Position numbers and translations under genes: made by a program
Shown: positions 1-5,299 of the stretch, piece after piece
Numbering within the stretch: position 1 is the stretch's first letter
Layout of the letters: each line of letters begins with the position of its first letter
Source of the DNA: Clostridia bacterium
GTDB lineage: Bacteria; Bacillota; Peptococcia; Peptococcales; SKKY01
DNA length: 6,209 nucleotides
Direction: 5' to 3'
NCBI GenBank assembly: GCA_007123515.1
Contig: SKKY01000170.1
Location: 1-6,209 of the forward strand
The notes under the pieces: generated by a model
What the model saw: only the letters and a program-made list of their open reading frames with translations
Told to the model about the DNA's origin: nothing
Database searches by the model: none

Positions 1-1091
1 AGGAAGTGGAACATCAGGTTCGGGTAATCGACGTCCTCGTTTGAGCGAACAAAACCTCCACCTTCAAAATGGTTTGTGGCTGCCGGACCTTTGCGTCTGA
101 GTAACCACTGTAAACCGATCCAGGGCATTCGTAACAGATTTAAACTAGGTTGCTCTGAAACCGGAAGCGGACAAGAGTATTGGATATAAGCTTCAAGGTG
201 ATCCTGAAGGTTTTCTCCTACACCAGGAAGGTCAATCACCGGTTTAATACCAATGGAGCGAAGGTGTTCCGCATCGCCCACTCCTGATAATTGCAGTAGC
301 TGTGGTGTATTAATGGCTCCGCCTGAAAGGATCACTTCATCTGCATTGACATGATGTGTTTTTCCGTTTCGTTGGTAGGTTACACCTTTAGCTCGTTTTC
401 CATCGAAGTTAATATTTGTAACGAAAGCACGAGTTTTTACAGTTAAATTCTCACGTTCCATAGCCGGATGCAAGTAGGCTCTTGAAACCGTCAAACGCCT
501 GCCTTTATACACATGTTTATCAAAAGGCCCGAAACCTTCCTGGCGAAAACCATTGACATCAGGAGTTCTTGAGTAACCCGCCTCAACAGCTGAATCAAAA
601 AAAGCCTGGAATAAAGGATTGGTTGCTGGCCCTCGTTCTAATTTGAAAGGACCATCGTGGCCTCTAAGTTCATCATCGGGATCCGAGGCTAAGGCGTTTT
701 CCATGCGATTAAAATATGGCAGACAGTGCGCGTAGTTCCAGGTTTCCATACCTGCATCAGCTCCCCATCGTTCATAATCCATGGGATTACCACGTTGGTG
801 AATCATGCCATTGATTGAACTTGAACCTCCAAGCACTTTCCCCCGGGCGTGTTTGATACGCCGTCCATTCATATAGGGCTCAGGTTCAGTTTCATATCTC
901 CAGTCATAAAATGGGTTGCCTGAGGGGAAAGGCAACGCTGCTGGCATTTGTATTAACAGATCCCAGAAAAAATCACTGCGTCCCGCCTCCAGTACAAGAA
1001 CATTTTTAGTTCCATCTTCACTTAGGCGGTTACCAAGTACGGAACCCGCACTTCCACCGCCGACGATAATAATGTCGTATTTTTTATTCAT
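1..1091 (-). CDS. betA: Choline dehydrogenase, GMC oxidoreductase family (N-terminal 363 codons, cut by left edge)
   Basis: This FAD-dependent flavoprotein of the glucose-methanol-choline family would oxidise choline to betaine aldehyde, the first step of glycine betaine synthesis. It starts at the ATG at 1091, which has AGGAGG at 1100-1105, eight bases upstream. The frame stays open to base 1. The N-terminus MNKKYDIIIVGGGSAGSVLG is the FAD-binding Rossmann motif. GMC signature 1 follows as GKVLGGSSSINGM and signature 2 as GAINTPQLLQLSGVG. Stretches such as MPAALPFPSG, ETEPEPYMNGRR, GEGFGP-like QEGFGPFD, LPGVGENLQDHLE and NHFEGGGFVRS closely follow the E. coli BetA sequence as I remember it, so I prefer choline dehydrogenase to a generic alcohol oxidase. 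BetA is usually about 550 residues, so roughly 190 C-terminal residues, including the catalytic His region, lie outside the window. A partner betaine aldehyde dehydrogenase gene could lie further left but is not seen. Base composition (45-47% GC in two counted lines) is higher than in the neighbouring efflux operon. Confidence 0.9.
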   Translation of the reverse strand, partial: MNKKYDIIIVGGGSAGSVLGNRLSEDGTKNVLVLEAGRSDFFWDLLIQMPAALPFPSGNPFYDWRYETEPEPYMNGRRIKHARGKVLGGSSSINGMIHQRGNPMDYERWGADAGMETWNYAHCLPYFNRMENALASDPDDELRGHDGPFKLERGPATNPLFQAFFDSAVEAGYSRTPDVNGFRQEGFGPFDKHVYKGRRLTVSRAYLHPAMERENLTVKTRAFVTNINFDGKRAKGVTYQRNGKTHHVNADEVILSGGAINTPQLLQLSGVGDAEHLRSIGIKPVIDLPGVGENLQDHLEAYIQYSCPLPVSEQPSLNLLRMPWIGLQWLLRRKGPAATNHFEGGGFVRSNEDVDYPNLMFHF

Positions 1092-1132
1092 CTTTCAGAC
1101 CTCCTTGGATATTTAAAATGTAAAGTGTTCAT
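1088..1132 (-). CDS. Possible 14-residue leader peptide overlapping the betA start
   Basis: On the minus strand, ATG at 1132-1130 opens a 14-codon frame, MNTLHFKYPRRSER, whose TGA stop (1090-1088) overlaps the betA ATG in an ATGA arrangement. It has its own strong ribosome binding site, AAAGGAGG at 1140-1147, seven bases upstream, which is better than many gene starts in the window. The betA ribosome binding site lies inside this frame and encodes the Arg-Arg pair. Ribosomes translating the leader would terminate exactly on the betA start, so translational coupling or attenuation is plausible. The peptide resembles no family I know. A frame this short can arise by chance; the case rests on the combination of ribosome binding site and overlap. 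Confidence 0.45.
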   Translation of the reverse strand: MNTLHFKYPRRSER

Positions 1133-1191
1133 TGAAAATCCTCCTTTAGTTAAAAAAACAGCAGAACACGCTCACACGTCTTATATGTTTT

Positions 1192-1209
1192 GTTAAATTT
1201 ATATTTAAC
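1192..1209. promoter_or_regulatory. AT-rich palindrome over the betA -10 box, candidate operator
   Basis: The 18 bases gttaaatttatatttaac pair with their own reverse complement at 8 of 9 positions, and the -10 box of the proposed betA promoter lies inside. A protein bound here would block RNA polymerase. Choline-responsive repressors such as GbsR or BetI control bet/gbs genes in other bacteria, but nothing here identifies the binder. AT-rich DNA produces such palindromes by chance fairly often. Confidence 0.35.
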
Positions 1210-1226
1210 TTTCTTAACGTTTTCAA
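1198..1226 (-). promoter_or_regulatory. Sigma-A-like promoter for betA
   Basis: Read on the minus strand, TTGAAA (1226-1221) and TATAAA (1203-1198) are separated by 17 bases. Each box differs from the sigma-A consensus at one position. Transcription would start near 1190 and give a leader of about 100 bases containing the short upstream ORF. Inferred from sequence only. Confidence 0.6.
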
Positions 1227-1303
1227 ATATACCATAGTGATTTTTCTTTGTAAACCGTCCGTTGCATTTTCTTTGATGTTTTTTACAAGAAAAGAAGGAT
1301 CTA

Positions 1304-1332
1304 TTGACAAAAAACCGACCAGACGGTACAAT
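1304..1332 (+). promoter_or_regulatory. Strong sigma-A-like promoter of the TetR-SMR operon
   Basis: TTGACA (1304-1309) is a perfect -35 box and TACAAT (1327-1332) is a -10 box with one mismatch, with the ideal 17-base spacer. Transcription would begin near 1339, about 36 bases before the regulator's ATG. This also argues against translation starting upstream at 1237. The spacer holds the proposed repressor operator. Confidence 0.8.
1314..1327. promoter_or_regulatory. Candidate TetR-family operator inside the promoter spacer
   Basis: ACCGACCAGACGGT is an imperfect palindrome in which 5 of 7 base pairs match (outer arms ACCG/CGGT). It lies between the -35 and -10 boxes. TetR-type regulators of efflux genes commonly bind palindromes of this size placed over their own promoter. 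Occupancy by the product of 1375-1923 would give negative autoregulation of the whole operon. The assignment is inference from position and symmetry. Confidence 0.5.
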
Positions 1333-1374
1333 AGATATAGTCGCTATTCAGTGATAGATAAGGAGAGAGATATT

Positions 1375-1923
1375 ATGAACTCAAAAGCTAATATTAAACG
1401 TCGTCTTATTTTAGATACGGCAAAACAAATTACACTTTCAGATGGATTTAATTCATTGACATTAGATGCAGTCGCAAAAAAAGCAGAGATTAGCAAAGGG
1501 GGGCTATTATATCATTTTCCAAGTAAGGAATCGTTAATAAAGGGATTGGCGCAATTTATTTTTGATGAATTTGCTACTAATTTCTATAGATATGCAGAAA
1601 GTGATCCTAAAAAGACAGGAAAATGGTCGCGTGCCTTAATAGCTGCTACAAAAGCTGATATAAAGAACAATGCGGAACTAAATGTAGGCATTATTGCGGC
1701 CTCTTTCTTAGACCCTGAGGTGTCTACGAATATATCTAATGACTATAATAGTATTTTGAAAAAATTAGAAGATGACGGGATAAATATAGTAACGACAACC
1801 ATCATTCGATTAGCACTCGATGGACTTTATTATTCTCAAACCTTTGATGTAGCGTCTCTTGAAGAGGCCAGAATTAATAAAGTGATTAATCGACTAATAG
1901 AAATGACAGAAAGTGAGGGATAA
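1375..1923 (+). CDS. TetR/AcrR-family transcriptional repressor of the adjacent SMR efflux pair
   Basis: The 182-residue protein has the standard TetR N-terminal DNA-binding domain. A first helix lies around residues 8-22, a helix-turn-helix around 29-47 (LDAVAKKAEISKGGLLYHF), and the family YHFPSKESLI motif at 46-55. The C-terminal ligand and dimerisation half ends in the helix IIRLALDGLYYSQTF (143-157), typical of the family. I chose the ATG at 1375 because AGGAG lies at 1361-1365, nine bases upstream, and because an upstream in-frame ATG at 1237 would precede the promoter and add 46 residues unlike TetR proteins. Its stop is two bases from the first SMR start, so it is cotranscribed with its presumed targets. 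The order TetR-SMR-SMR recalls the yvdT-yvdS-yvdR group of Bacillus subtilis. The ligand is probably a cationic drug or dye, which is inferred from the neighbours. BetI (the choline TetR regulator) was considered because betA is divergent, but the operon context favours efflux control. Confidence 0.85.
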   Translation: MNSKANIKRRLILDTAKQITLSDGFNSLTLDAVAKKAEISKGGLLYHFPSKESLIKGLAQFIFDEFATNFYRYAESDPKKTGKWSRALIAATKADIKNNAELNVGIIAASFLDPEVSTNISNDYNSILKKLEDDGINIVTTTIIRLALDGLYYSQTFDVASLEEARINKVINRLIEMTESEG

Positions 1924-1925
1924 CG

Positions 1926-2249
1926 ATGAATGCATATTTTTTATTAGCCATTGCCATTGTTAGTGAGGTCTTTGGCAGTTCAATGCTTAAAGCCACAAAG
2001 GGTTTTAAAAAATTTTTACCTCCTCTTGGAGTAGTACTTGGTTATAGTTTTTCATTTTACGCGTTATCGTTATCATTAAAAACATTGCCAATTGGAGTAG
2101 CGTATGCTATCTGGGCTGGATTGGGAACAGCACTTACCGCAGTTATTGGAATTACTATATATAAGGAAAATTTTGATATAAAAAAATTCTTTGGATTAGT
2201 TTTAATTATTAGTGGAGTCATTTTATTAAGCGTTGATGGATCCCATTAA
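1926..2249 (+). CDS. Small multidrug resistance (SMR) efflux subunit, first of a pair
   Basis: This 107-residue, four-helix membrane protein belongs to the EmrE/Qac branch of the SMR family, which exchanges cationic compounds for protons. It aligns residue for residue with EmrE landmarks: the essential Glu14 in the first helix (VSEVFGSSMLK), Tyr40, Tyr60 and Trp63 in AYAIWAGLGTA, and a C-terminal helix rich in Gly and Ile. Helices run at about 4-21, 31-50, 57-78 and 87-103. Lysines crowd the loops after helix 1 (22, 25, 28, 29) and after helix 3 (80, 86, 87). This predicts an N-terminus outside the cell, opposite to its partner. Translation probably starts at the ATG at 1926, behind a GTGAGGG-like site within the regulator's last codons. 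The spacing to the regulator is two bases and to the second subunit 22 bases. It probably works as a heterodimer with that subunit, as EbrAB and YkkCD do. Confidence 0.9.
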   Translation: MNAYFLLAIAIVSEVFGSSMLKATKGFKKFLPPLGVVLGYSFSFYALSLSLKTLPIGVAYAIWAGLGTALTAVIGITIYKENFDIKKFFGLVLIISGVILLSVDGSH

Positions 2250-2271
2250 TTAAAAGGAAAGAGGTGGGAAT

Positions 2272-2610
2272 ATGAAGGGTTATAATTATTTAGCAATTTC
2301 AATCGTTGGAGAGGTTTTTGCTACTACAATGCTCAAATTATCAAAAGGATTTACCGTTTTTTTCCCATCTTTATTTGTTGTAGCGGGTTATTTACTTTCG
2401 TTTTATTTCTTAGCATTATGCTTGAAAAGTATTCCATTAAGCATAGCGTATGCGATTTGGGCGGGTGCAGGAACAGCATTAGTCGCTTTAATAGGTGTTT
2501 TGATATGGGGAGAAGTTCCCAGTGTTGTTAAGTTGTTCGGGATCGTATTAATTATAGGTGGAGTTGTTATGCTAAACGCACCTAGAAAGATAACAGAAAC
2601 TATTAGCTAA
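2272..2610 (+). CDS. Small multidrug resistance (SMR) efflux subunit, second of a pair
   Basis: This 112-residue SMR protein keeps the same landmarks as its partner: Glu14 in IVGEVFATTMLK, Tyr40, Tyr60, Trp63 in AYAIWAGAGTA, and four helices at about 4-21, 31-50, 57-79 and 87-103. Its charges are distributed differently. There is Lys2 at the N-terminus, only two lysines in loop 1, one in loop 3, and Arg105-Lys106 plus a nine-residue tail at the C-terminus. This predicts an inward N-terminus, so the two subunits would sit antiparallel. A ribosome binding site (AAGAGGTGG, around 2259-2267) precedes the ATG. No clear terminator follows; transcription may run towards the protease gene. The substrate cannot be read from sequence. 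No guanidine riboswitch is present upstream, and the motifs look like the drug-exporting branch rather than the guanidinium (Gdx) branch. Confidence 0.9.
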   Translation: MKGYNYLAISIVGEVFATTMLKLSKGFTVFFPSLFVVAGYLLSFYFLALCLKSIPLSIAYAIWAGAGTALVALIGVLIWGEVPSVVKLFGIVLIIGGVVMLNAPRKITETIS

Positions 2611-2611
2611 T

Positions 2612-2695
2612 CATTGCTTTTTAGCCAGGCTCCTTACTTGATTCAAAAAACGGATTAAATGGTAATAACTATTTAGCAAGGAGGCAGGAGCAATG
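2612..2695 (+). promoter_or_regulatory. Intergenic region with possible RBS-masking fold and weak promoter ahead of the protease gene
   Basis: Two segments just after the second SMR gene are complementary to the protease translation start. CATTGCT (2612-2618) pairs with AGCAATG (2689-2695), and CTCCTT (2630-2635) pairs with AAGGAG (2678-2683). The fold would hide both the ribosome binding site and the start codon on a read-through transcript. A weak promoter, TTGATT (2638-2643) with GGTAAT (2661-2666) and a 17-base spacer, would give a shorter transcript lacking the masking strand. Both readings are inference. Confidence 0.3.
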
Positions 2696-3541
2696 AAACC
2701 AATGGAGAAAAGATCCTTAATAAGTTTCTTTATGTTGGCCTATGCTATTACATGGGCTTCCTGGATCATAGCATTTTTCTTGGGATATCAGGATATCGCT
2801 TTCACGTCGCTTATCCAATTGCCATTTGAGAGATCTGACCAGGTAGCTGCTTTTCTCGTTTTTAGAATTGGGGTTTACGGTCCGCTGATTGCCTCGTTAG
2901 TGGTTACATGGATTTATTATAAATCCTCAGGGTTGCAGGATCTGAGGGAAAAAACGACCAAGTGGAGAGTAGAGAGAAAATGGTATCTTTATATGATGGG
3001 GATTCCCCTTGTTATTAACCTGCTTTCTGTACTCATTGGTATTGTCCTGGGAGTACCGTTAACAGGTTTTTTTAATAGTGGAATGTCTATAACTGTCGTA
3101 TTGCTCTTTCTTATCTATCAGATTTTCACCAGCGGTCTGGAAGAGCCTGGTTGGAGAGGATTTGGTTTGGAGATATTACAGAAACAATATACCGCAGAAC
3201 AGGCAAGCTGGATTTTGGGACTGCTTTGGGCAGCTTGGCATTATCCGTATGTGATATTTCTTTACCTTGATCTGAATGTTATCGCTACCATCGCCACTCT
3301 GGCCGGATTTACAATGGCTATCATTGGACAGGCCTTTATTTTTACCTGGCTATATAATAATACTCGAAGCGTTCTGGTGGCCATTTTGTTTCATGCCTGG
3401 CTAAATACATCCACGACCTACATTTTGGGAGACAGTACCATTTCTAATCCGATCATGGGCATCATACCGGCGGTAGTCACCTGGGGTATTGTAGTGGTAT
3501 TGTTAAAATTATATGGTGGAGAGACGCTTCAGAACCCTTAA
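2693..3541 (+). CDS. CPBP-family (CAAX protease / Abi) intramembrane metallo-type glutamic protease
   Basis: This 282-residue polytopic membrane protein carries the three conserved motifs of the CPBP family. EExxxR appears as E150-E151-P-G-W-R155, the second motif as W179xxxH183 in LLWAAWHYP, and the third as H234xxxN238 in FHAWLNTS. These residues form the membrane-embedded active site in family members such as Rce1. About seven or eight hydrophobic segments are visible (near 10-30, 52-74, 98-120, 133-147, 172-192, 195-220, 226-236, 253-272). The start ATG has AAGGAGG at 2678-2684, eight bases upstream. A second ATG three codons later is less well spaced. Bacterial members are linked to bacteriocin self-immunity or membrane-protein processing, but no bacteriocin gene is visible here and the substrate is unknown. 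Its GC content (47% in one counted line) differs from the SMR operon before it, suggesting a separate unit. Confidence 0.88.
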   Translation: MKPMEKRSLISFFMLAYAITWASWIIAFFLGYQDIAFTSLIQLPFERSDQVAAFLVFRIGVYGPLIASLVVTWIYYKSSGLQDLREKTTKWRVERKWYLYMMGIPLVINLLSVLIGIVLGVPLTGFFNSGMSITVVLLFLIYQIFTSGLEEPGWRGFGLEILQKQYTAEQASWILGLLWAAWHYPYVIFLYLDLNVIATIATLAGFTMAIIGQAFIFTWLYNNTRSVLVAILFHAWLNTSTTYILGDSTISNPIMGIIPAVVTWGIVVVLLKLYGGETLQNP

Positions 3542-3558
3542 AAGGGTTCTTATTTTTT
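3531..3558 (+). terminator. Rho-independent terminator overlapping the protease stop codon
   Basis: AGAACCCTT (3531-3539) pairs perfectly with AAGGGTTCT (3542-3550) in a nine-base stem with a tiny A-A centre, followed by TATTTTTT. The stop codon TAA (3539-3541) lies at the tip of the hairpin. It ends the protease transcript just before the sigI control region and so insulates sigI. Confidence 0.88.
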
Positions 3559-3572
3559 GAAAAGTTTTTGTG

Positions 3573-3601
3573 ACCCCGAAAAAAAAGAGTGTTTCATCGT
3601 A
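3573..3601 (+). promoter_or_regulatory. Candidate sigma-I-type promoter for sigI-rsgI (autoregulation)
   Basis: Upstream of sigI, ACCCCG (3573-3578) runs into eight A residues (3579-3586), and CGTA follows at 3598-3601. Sigma-I promoters, as I recall them, have a C-run plus A-tract in the -35 region and CGWA (CGAA/CGTA) at -10. Sigma-I genes are often transcribed from such a promoter. No good sigma-A pair is visible between the preceding terminator and the gene. Transcription would begin around 3607, upstream of the ribosome binding site at 3624-3631. The match rests on short motifs, so it is a prediction. Confidence 0.5.
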
Positions 3602-3636
3602 AATATATGATAGAGAAAAAACCAGAGGTGACCAAA

Positions 3637-4323
3637 ATGCGGGATATCGATAAAAACGCTATAGTAGCCGCTAATGATGCTGAAAAATTAGAAGACTTTA
3701 TTAGGCAACATGAAAGACTGATAATCATAACGGCATCGAGGACAGCTAGTAAATATATATCGAAAAATGATGATGAATGGGCACTTGCTTTGGAGGCGTT
3801 TGCGGATGCGGTACGTCATTATGATTATGACAAAGGCAGCTTCATTCCTTTTGCAGAACTCCTCATAAAAAGAAAGCTGATTGATTACTACAGAGTGCAG
3901 AGGAAGCATAAAGCAGAAATTCAGGTCGAGCAGATCGAAGCAGAAGCCATTGTTGAATATAATGATCCTGGGTTAACCATGGAAATAGAAGCCATCACAC
4001 AGGTCTTTAAAGAATATGGTTTTACCTTTATGGACTTGGCAGACTGTTCACCGAAGGCCATTAAAACAAAGACAGCTTGTGCGAAAGCGGTAGCTTTTAT
4101 CATAAAGAATCCCATCGTGTTTAAGGGAATACAGGAATCGAAAAAAATTCCTGCCACATTATTAGAAAAAAACGCAAACGTACCCCGAAAAATATCAGAA
4201 AGACACCGTAAGTATATAATAGCAGCAGCTGAGATACTTCATGGAGATTATCCTTGTCTCTCGGAATATGTAAGCTATATTAAGGAGGAGATACGAGATG
4301 AAAGCCACGGTAGTGGAGAGTAA
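3637..4323 (+). CDS. sigI: RNA polymerase sigma factor SigI
   Basis: This 228-residue sigma-70-family factor is of the sigma-I type, which in Bacillus responds to heat and envelope stress and in some Clostridia drives polysaccharide-degradation genes. The sigma-2 region spans about residues 20-90, with DDEWALALEAFADAVRHYD (45-63) and PFAELLIKRKLIDYYR (71-86) matching the -10-recognition core. The C-terminal sigma-I-specific domain follows, with FKEYGFTFMDLADCSPK (124-140) and VPRKISERHRKYIIA (182-196), close to B. subtilis SigI (VSRKTIERNRKYIIA). The ATG at 3637 has GAGGTG at 3625-3630, six bases upstream. A GTG at 3589 in the same frame would add 16 residues but has no ribosome binding site and lies upstream of the expected transcript start. 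The gene overlaps its anti-sigma gene by 26 bases, implying coupled synthesis. Confidence 0.92.
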   Translation: MRDIDKNAIVAANDAEKLEDFIRQHERLIIITASRTASKYISKNDDEWALALEAFADAVRHYDYDKGSFIPFAELLIKRKLIDYYRVQRKHKAEIQVEQIEAEAIVEYNDPGLTMEIEAITQVFKEYGFTFMDLADCSPKAIKTKTACAKAVAFIIKNPIVFKGIQESKKIPATLLEKNANVPRKISERHRKYIIAAAEILHGDYPCLSEYVSYIKEEIRDESHGSGE

Positions 4324-5230
4324 AGATGGATTTGCTGCAGTACTTAAAGAAGATGGAACCATTATGAAAATGAAATCAGAAGAATTAAAGATTGGGGATG
4401 TTATTATGATAAAAGAAAAATCAAACCAACCAAAACGCAGATTAGCTGCGATAGTAGCCGCGGCTGCTATGTTTTTAATGATGGTTGGCGGAGCGGGAAT
4501 GTATTCCACACCTTCCTATTATGTAAGTCTTGATGTGAATCCATCGATAGTGATGGAAGTCAACCGATTTGAACGGGTTATCAGCATGGATGCATTAAAT
4601 GAAGAAGCCCGGGAAGTGCTTGAAGGGCTTGAATTGAAAAACAAAGATGTAGAAGAAGCTATGTCCATGGCCGTTGAAAGAATTGCTGAATTAGGTTATT
4701 TTAATGTAGATAACAATAATATTTTGATTTCAGCCACAGCTAAAGATAAAGAAAAAGCTGAAAAGCTGACCGGAAAATTACAGGAAAGTCTAGAGGAAGA
4801 TGCTGTGGTTAAAGAAGCCAACGCCGAGGTAAACAGTGATACCCATGGCTTTGAAATGGTTCAGGCAGCAAAGGAAATTGAAGGAATGAGCCCCGGAAAA
4901 TACAATATTATTGTAAATCTCCTTGGTATTGATCCTGAAAATGCTGAGGAATATGTGGATGTTCCTGTCAGAGAGTTAATGGCGGAGTTTACAACTTCAA
5001 AAGGAGCGGAAGGCAGAGCCATAGCTGCAGAAGCACAATCAAATAGAGGAGCTAACCAGGAAAATGCACCGGTAACGACACCGGCAGCGGAGAAAAAATC
5101 ACCAAACGCTGATCAAATAGAAAAGAATGCAATTGAAAAAAAACCAGAAGTTCCGGAAAATCCGGAAGCTCCTGAGAAACCGGAAGCTCCTGAGAAACCG
5201 GAAGCTCCTAAACCCGGACGACCTCAGTAA
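4298..5230 (+). CDS. rsgI: Transmembrane anti-sigma-I factor RsgI
   Basis: This 310-residue single-pass membrane protein would hold SigI inactive at the inner membrane face. The cytoplasmic RsgI N-terminal domain covers about residues 1-46 (ATVVESKDGFAAVLKEDGT), followed by Lys-Arg-Arg and a transmembrane helix at about 48-68. Outside lies the conserved RsgI core with YYVSLDVNPSIVMEVNRF (74-91). In this family the Asn-Pro bond (here N81-P82) is reported to break by autoproteolysis, priming the protein for signal-dependent intramembrane cleavage. The conserved SPGKYNIIVNLL (198-209) follows. After about residue 235 the chain becomes low-complexity and ends in hexapeptide repeats PEVPEN, PEAPEK, PEAPEK, PEAPKP (283-306). 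There is no recognisable carbohydrate-binding or enzyme module, unlike many clostridial RsgI proteins. The ATG at 4298 lies nine bases after AAGGAGG (4282-4288), inside the end of sigI. The neighbouring CPBP protease could be imagined in the cleavage cascade, but RsgI is normally processed by site-2-type proteases, so this is speculation. Confidence 0.9.
   Translation: MKATVVESKDGFAAVLKEDGTIMKMKSEELKIGDVIMIKEKSNQPKRRLAAIVAAAAMFLMMVGGAGMYSTPSYYVSLDVNPSIVMEVNRFERVISMDALNEEAREVLEGLELKNKDVEEAMSMAVERIAELGYFNVDNNNILISATAKDKEKAEKLTGKLQESLEEDAVVKEANAEVNSDTHGFEMVQAAKEIEGMSPGKYNIIVNLLGIDPENAEEYVDVPVRELMAEFTTSKGAEGRAIAAEAQSNRGANQENAPVTTPAAEKKSPNADQIEKNAIEKKPEVPENPEAPEKPEAPEKPEAPKPGRPQ
5144..5215 (+). 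repeat. 18-base tandem repeat encoding PEAPEK units in rsgI
   Basis: Two perfect copies of CCGGAAGCTCCTGAGAAA occupy 5162-5179 and 5180-5197. A diverged copy precedes them (5144-5161) and a third copy, matching for 12 bases before diverging, follows (5198-5215). The unit is in frame (six codons), so copy-number change would lengthen or shorten the Pro/Glu-rich extracellular tail without breaking the protein. The identical central copies point to recent duplication. Confidence 0.9.
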
Positions 5231-5239
5231 ATAATAAAG

Positions 5240-5277
5240 AAAAAGAGGCCTATGCCATAGTGCAAAGGCCTCTTTTT
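5240..5277. terminator. Bidirectional rho-independent terminator between rsgI and the PCD gene
   Basis: AAAAAGAGGCCT (5240-5251) pairs perfectly over 12 bases with AGGCCTCTTTTT (5266-5277) around a 14-base loop. The A-run on the left and T-run on the right give a U-tract for transcripts from either side. It lies 9 bases after the rsgI stop and 22 bases beyond the end of the converging minus-strand gene, so it serves both. Confidence 0.92.
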
Positions 5278-5299
5278 TAATTAGAAAATAGCGGTTGAG

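Noticed and set aside
916..1116. Plus-strand 66-codon open frame opposite the betA start
   Set aside because: It lies antisense to the conserved FAD-binding N-terminus of betA, has no family resemblance and no fitting ribosome binding site.
1254..1263. ACCGTCCGTT as a second TetR operator half-site
   Set aside because: Only six bases match the proposed operator and there is no symmetric partner, so chance is sufficient.
1237..1374. Upstream in-frame start for the TetR gene adding 46 residues
   Set aside because: It precedes the near-consensus promoter at 1304-1332, and the added residues do not resemble TetR N-termini. ATG 1375 has a good ribosome binding site.
1375..1923. Regulator as BetI controlling betA
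   Set aside because: It is cotranscribed two bases from SMR efflux genes and lacks recognisable BetI-specific sequence beyond the shared TetR helix-turn-helix.
3589..3636. GTG start giving SigI 16 extra residues
   Set aside because: There is no ribosome binding site before it, and it lies inside the proposed promoter. ATG 3637 is well placed.
3688..4509. Minus-strand open frames under sigI and rsgI (3688-3909, 3921-4157, 4195-4509)
   Set aside because: They are antisense shadows of strongly conserved sigI and rsgI coding sequence.
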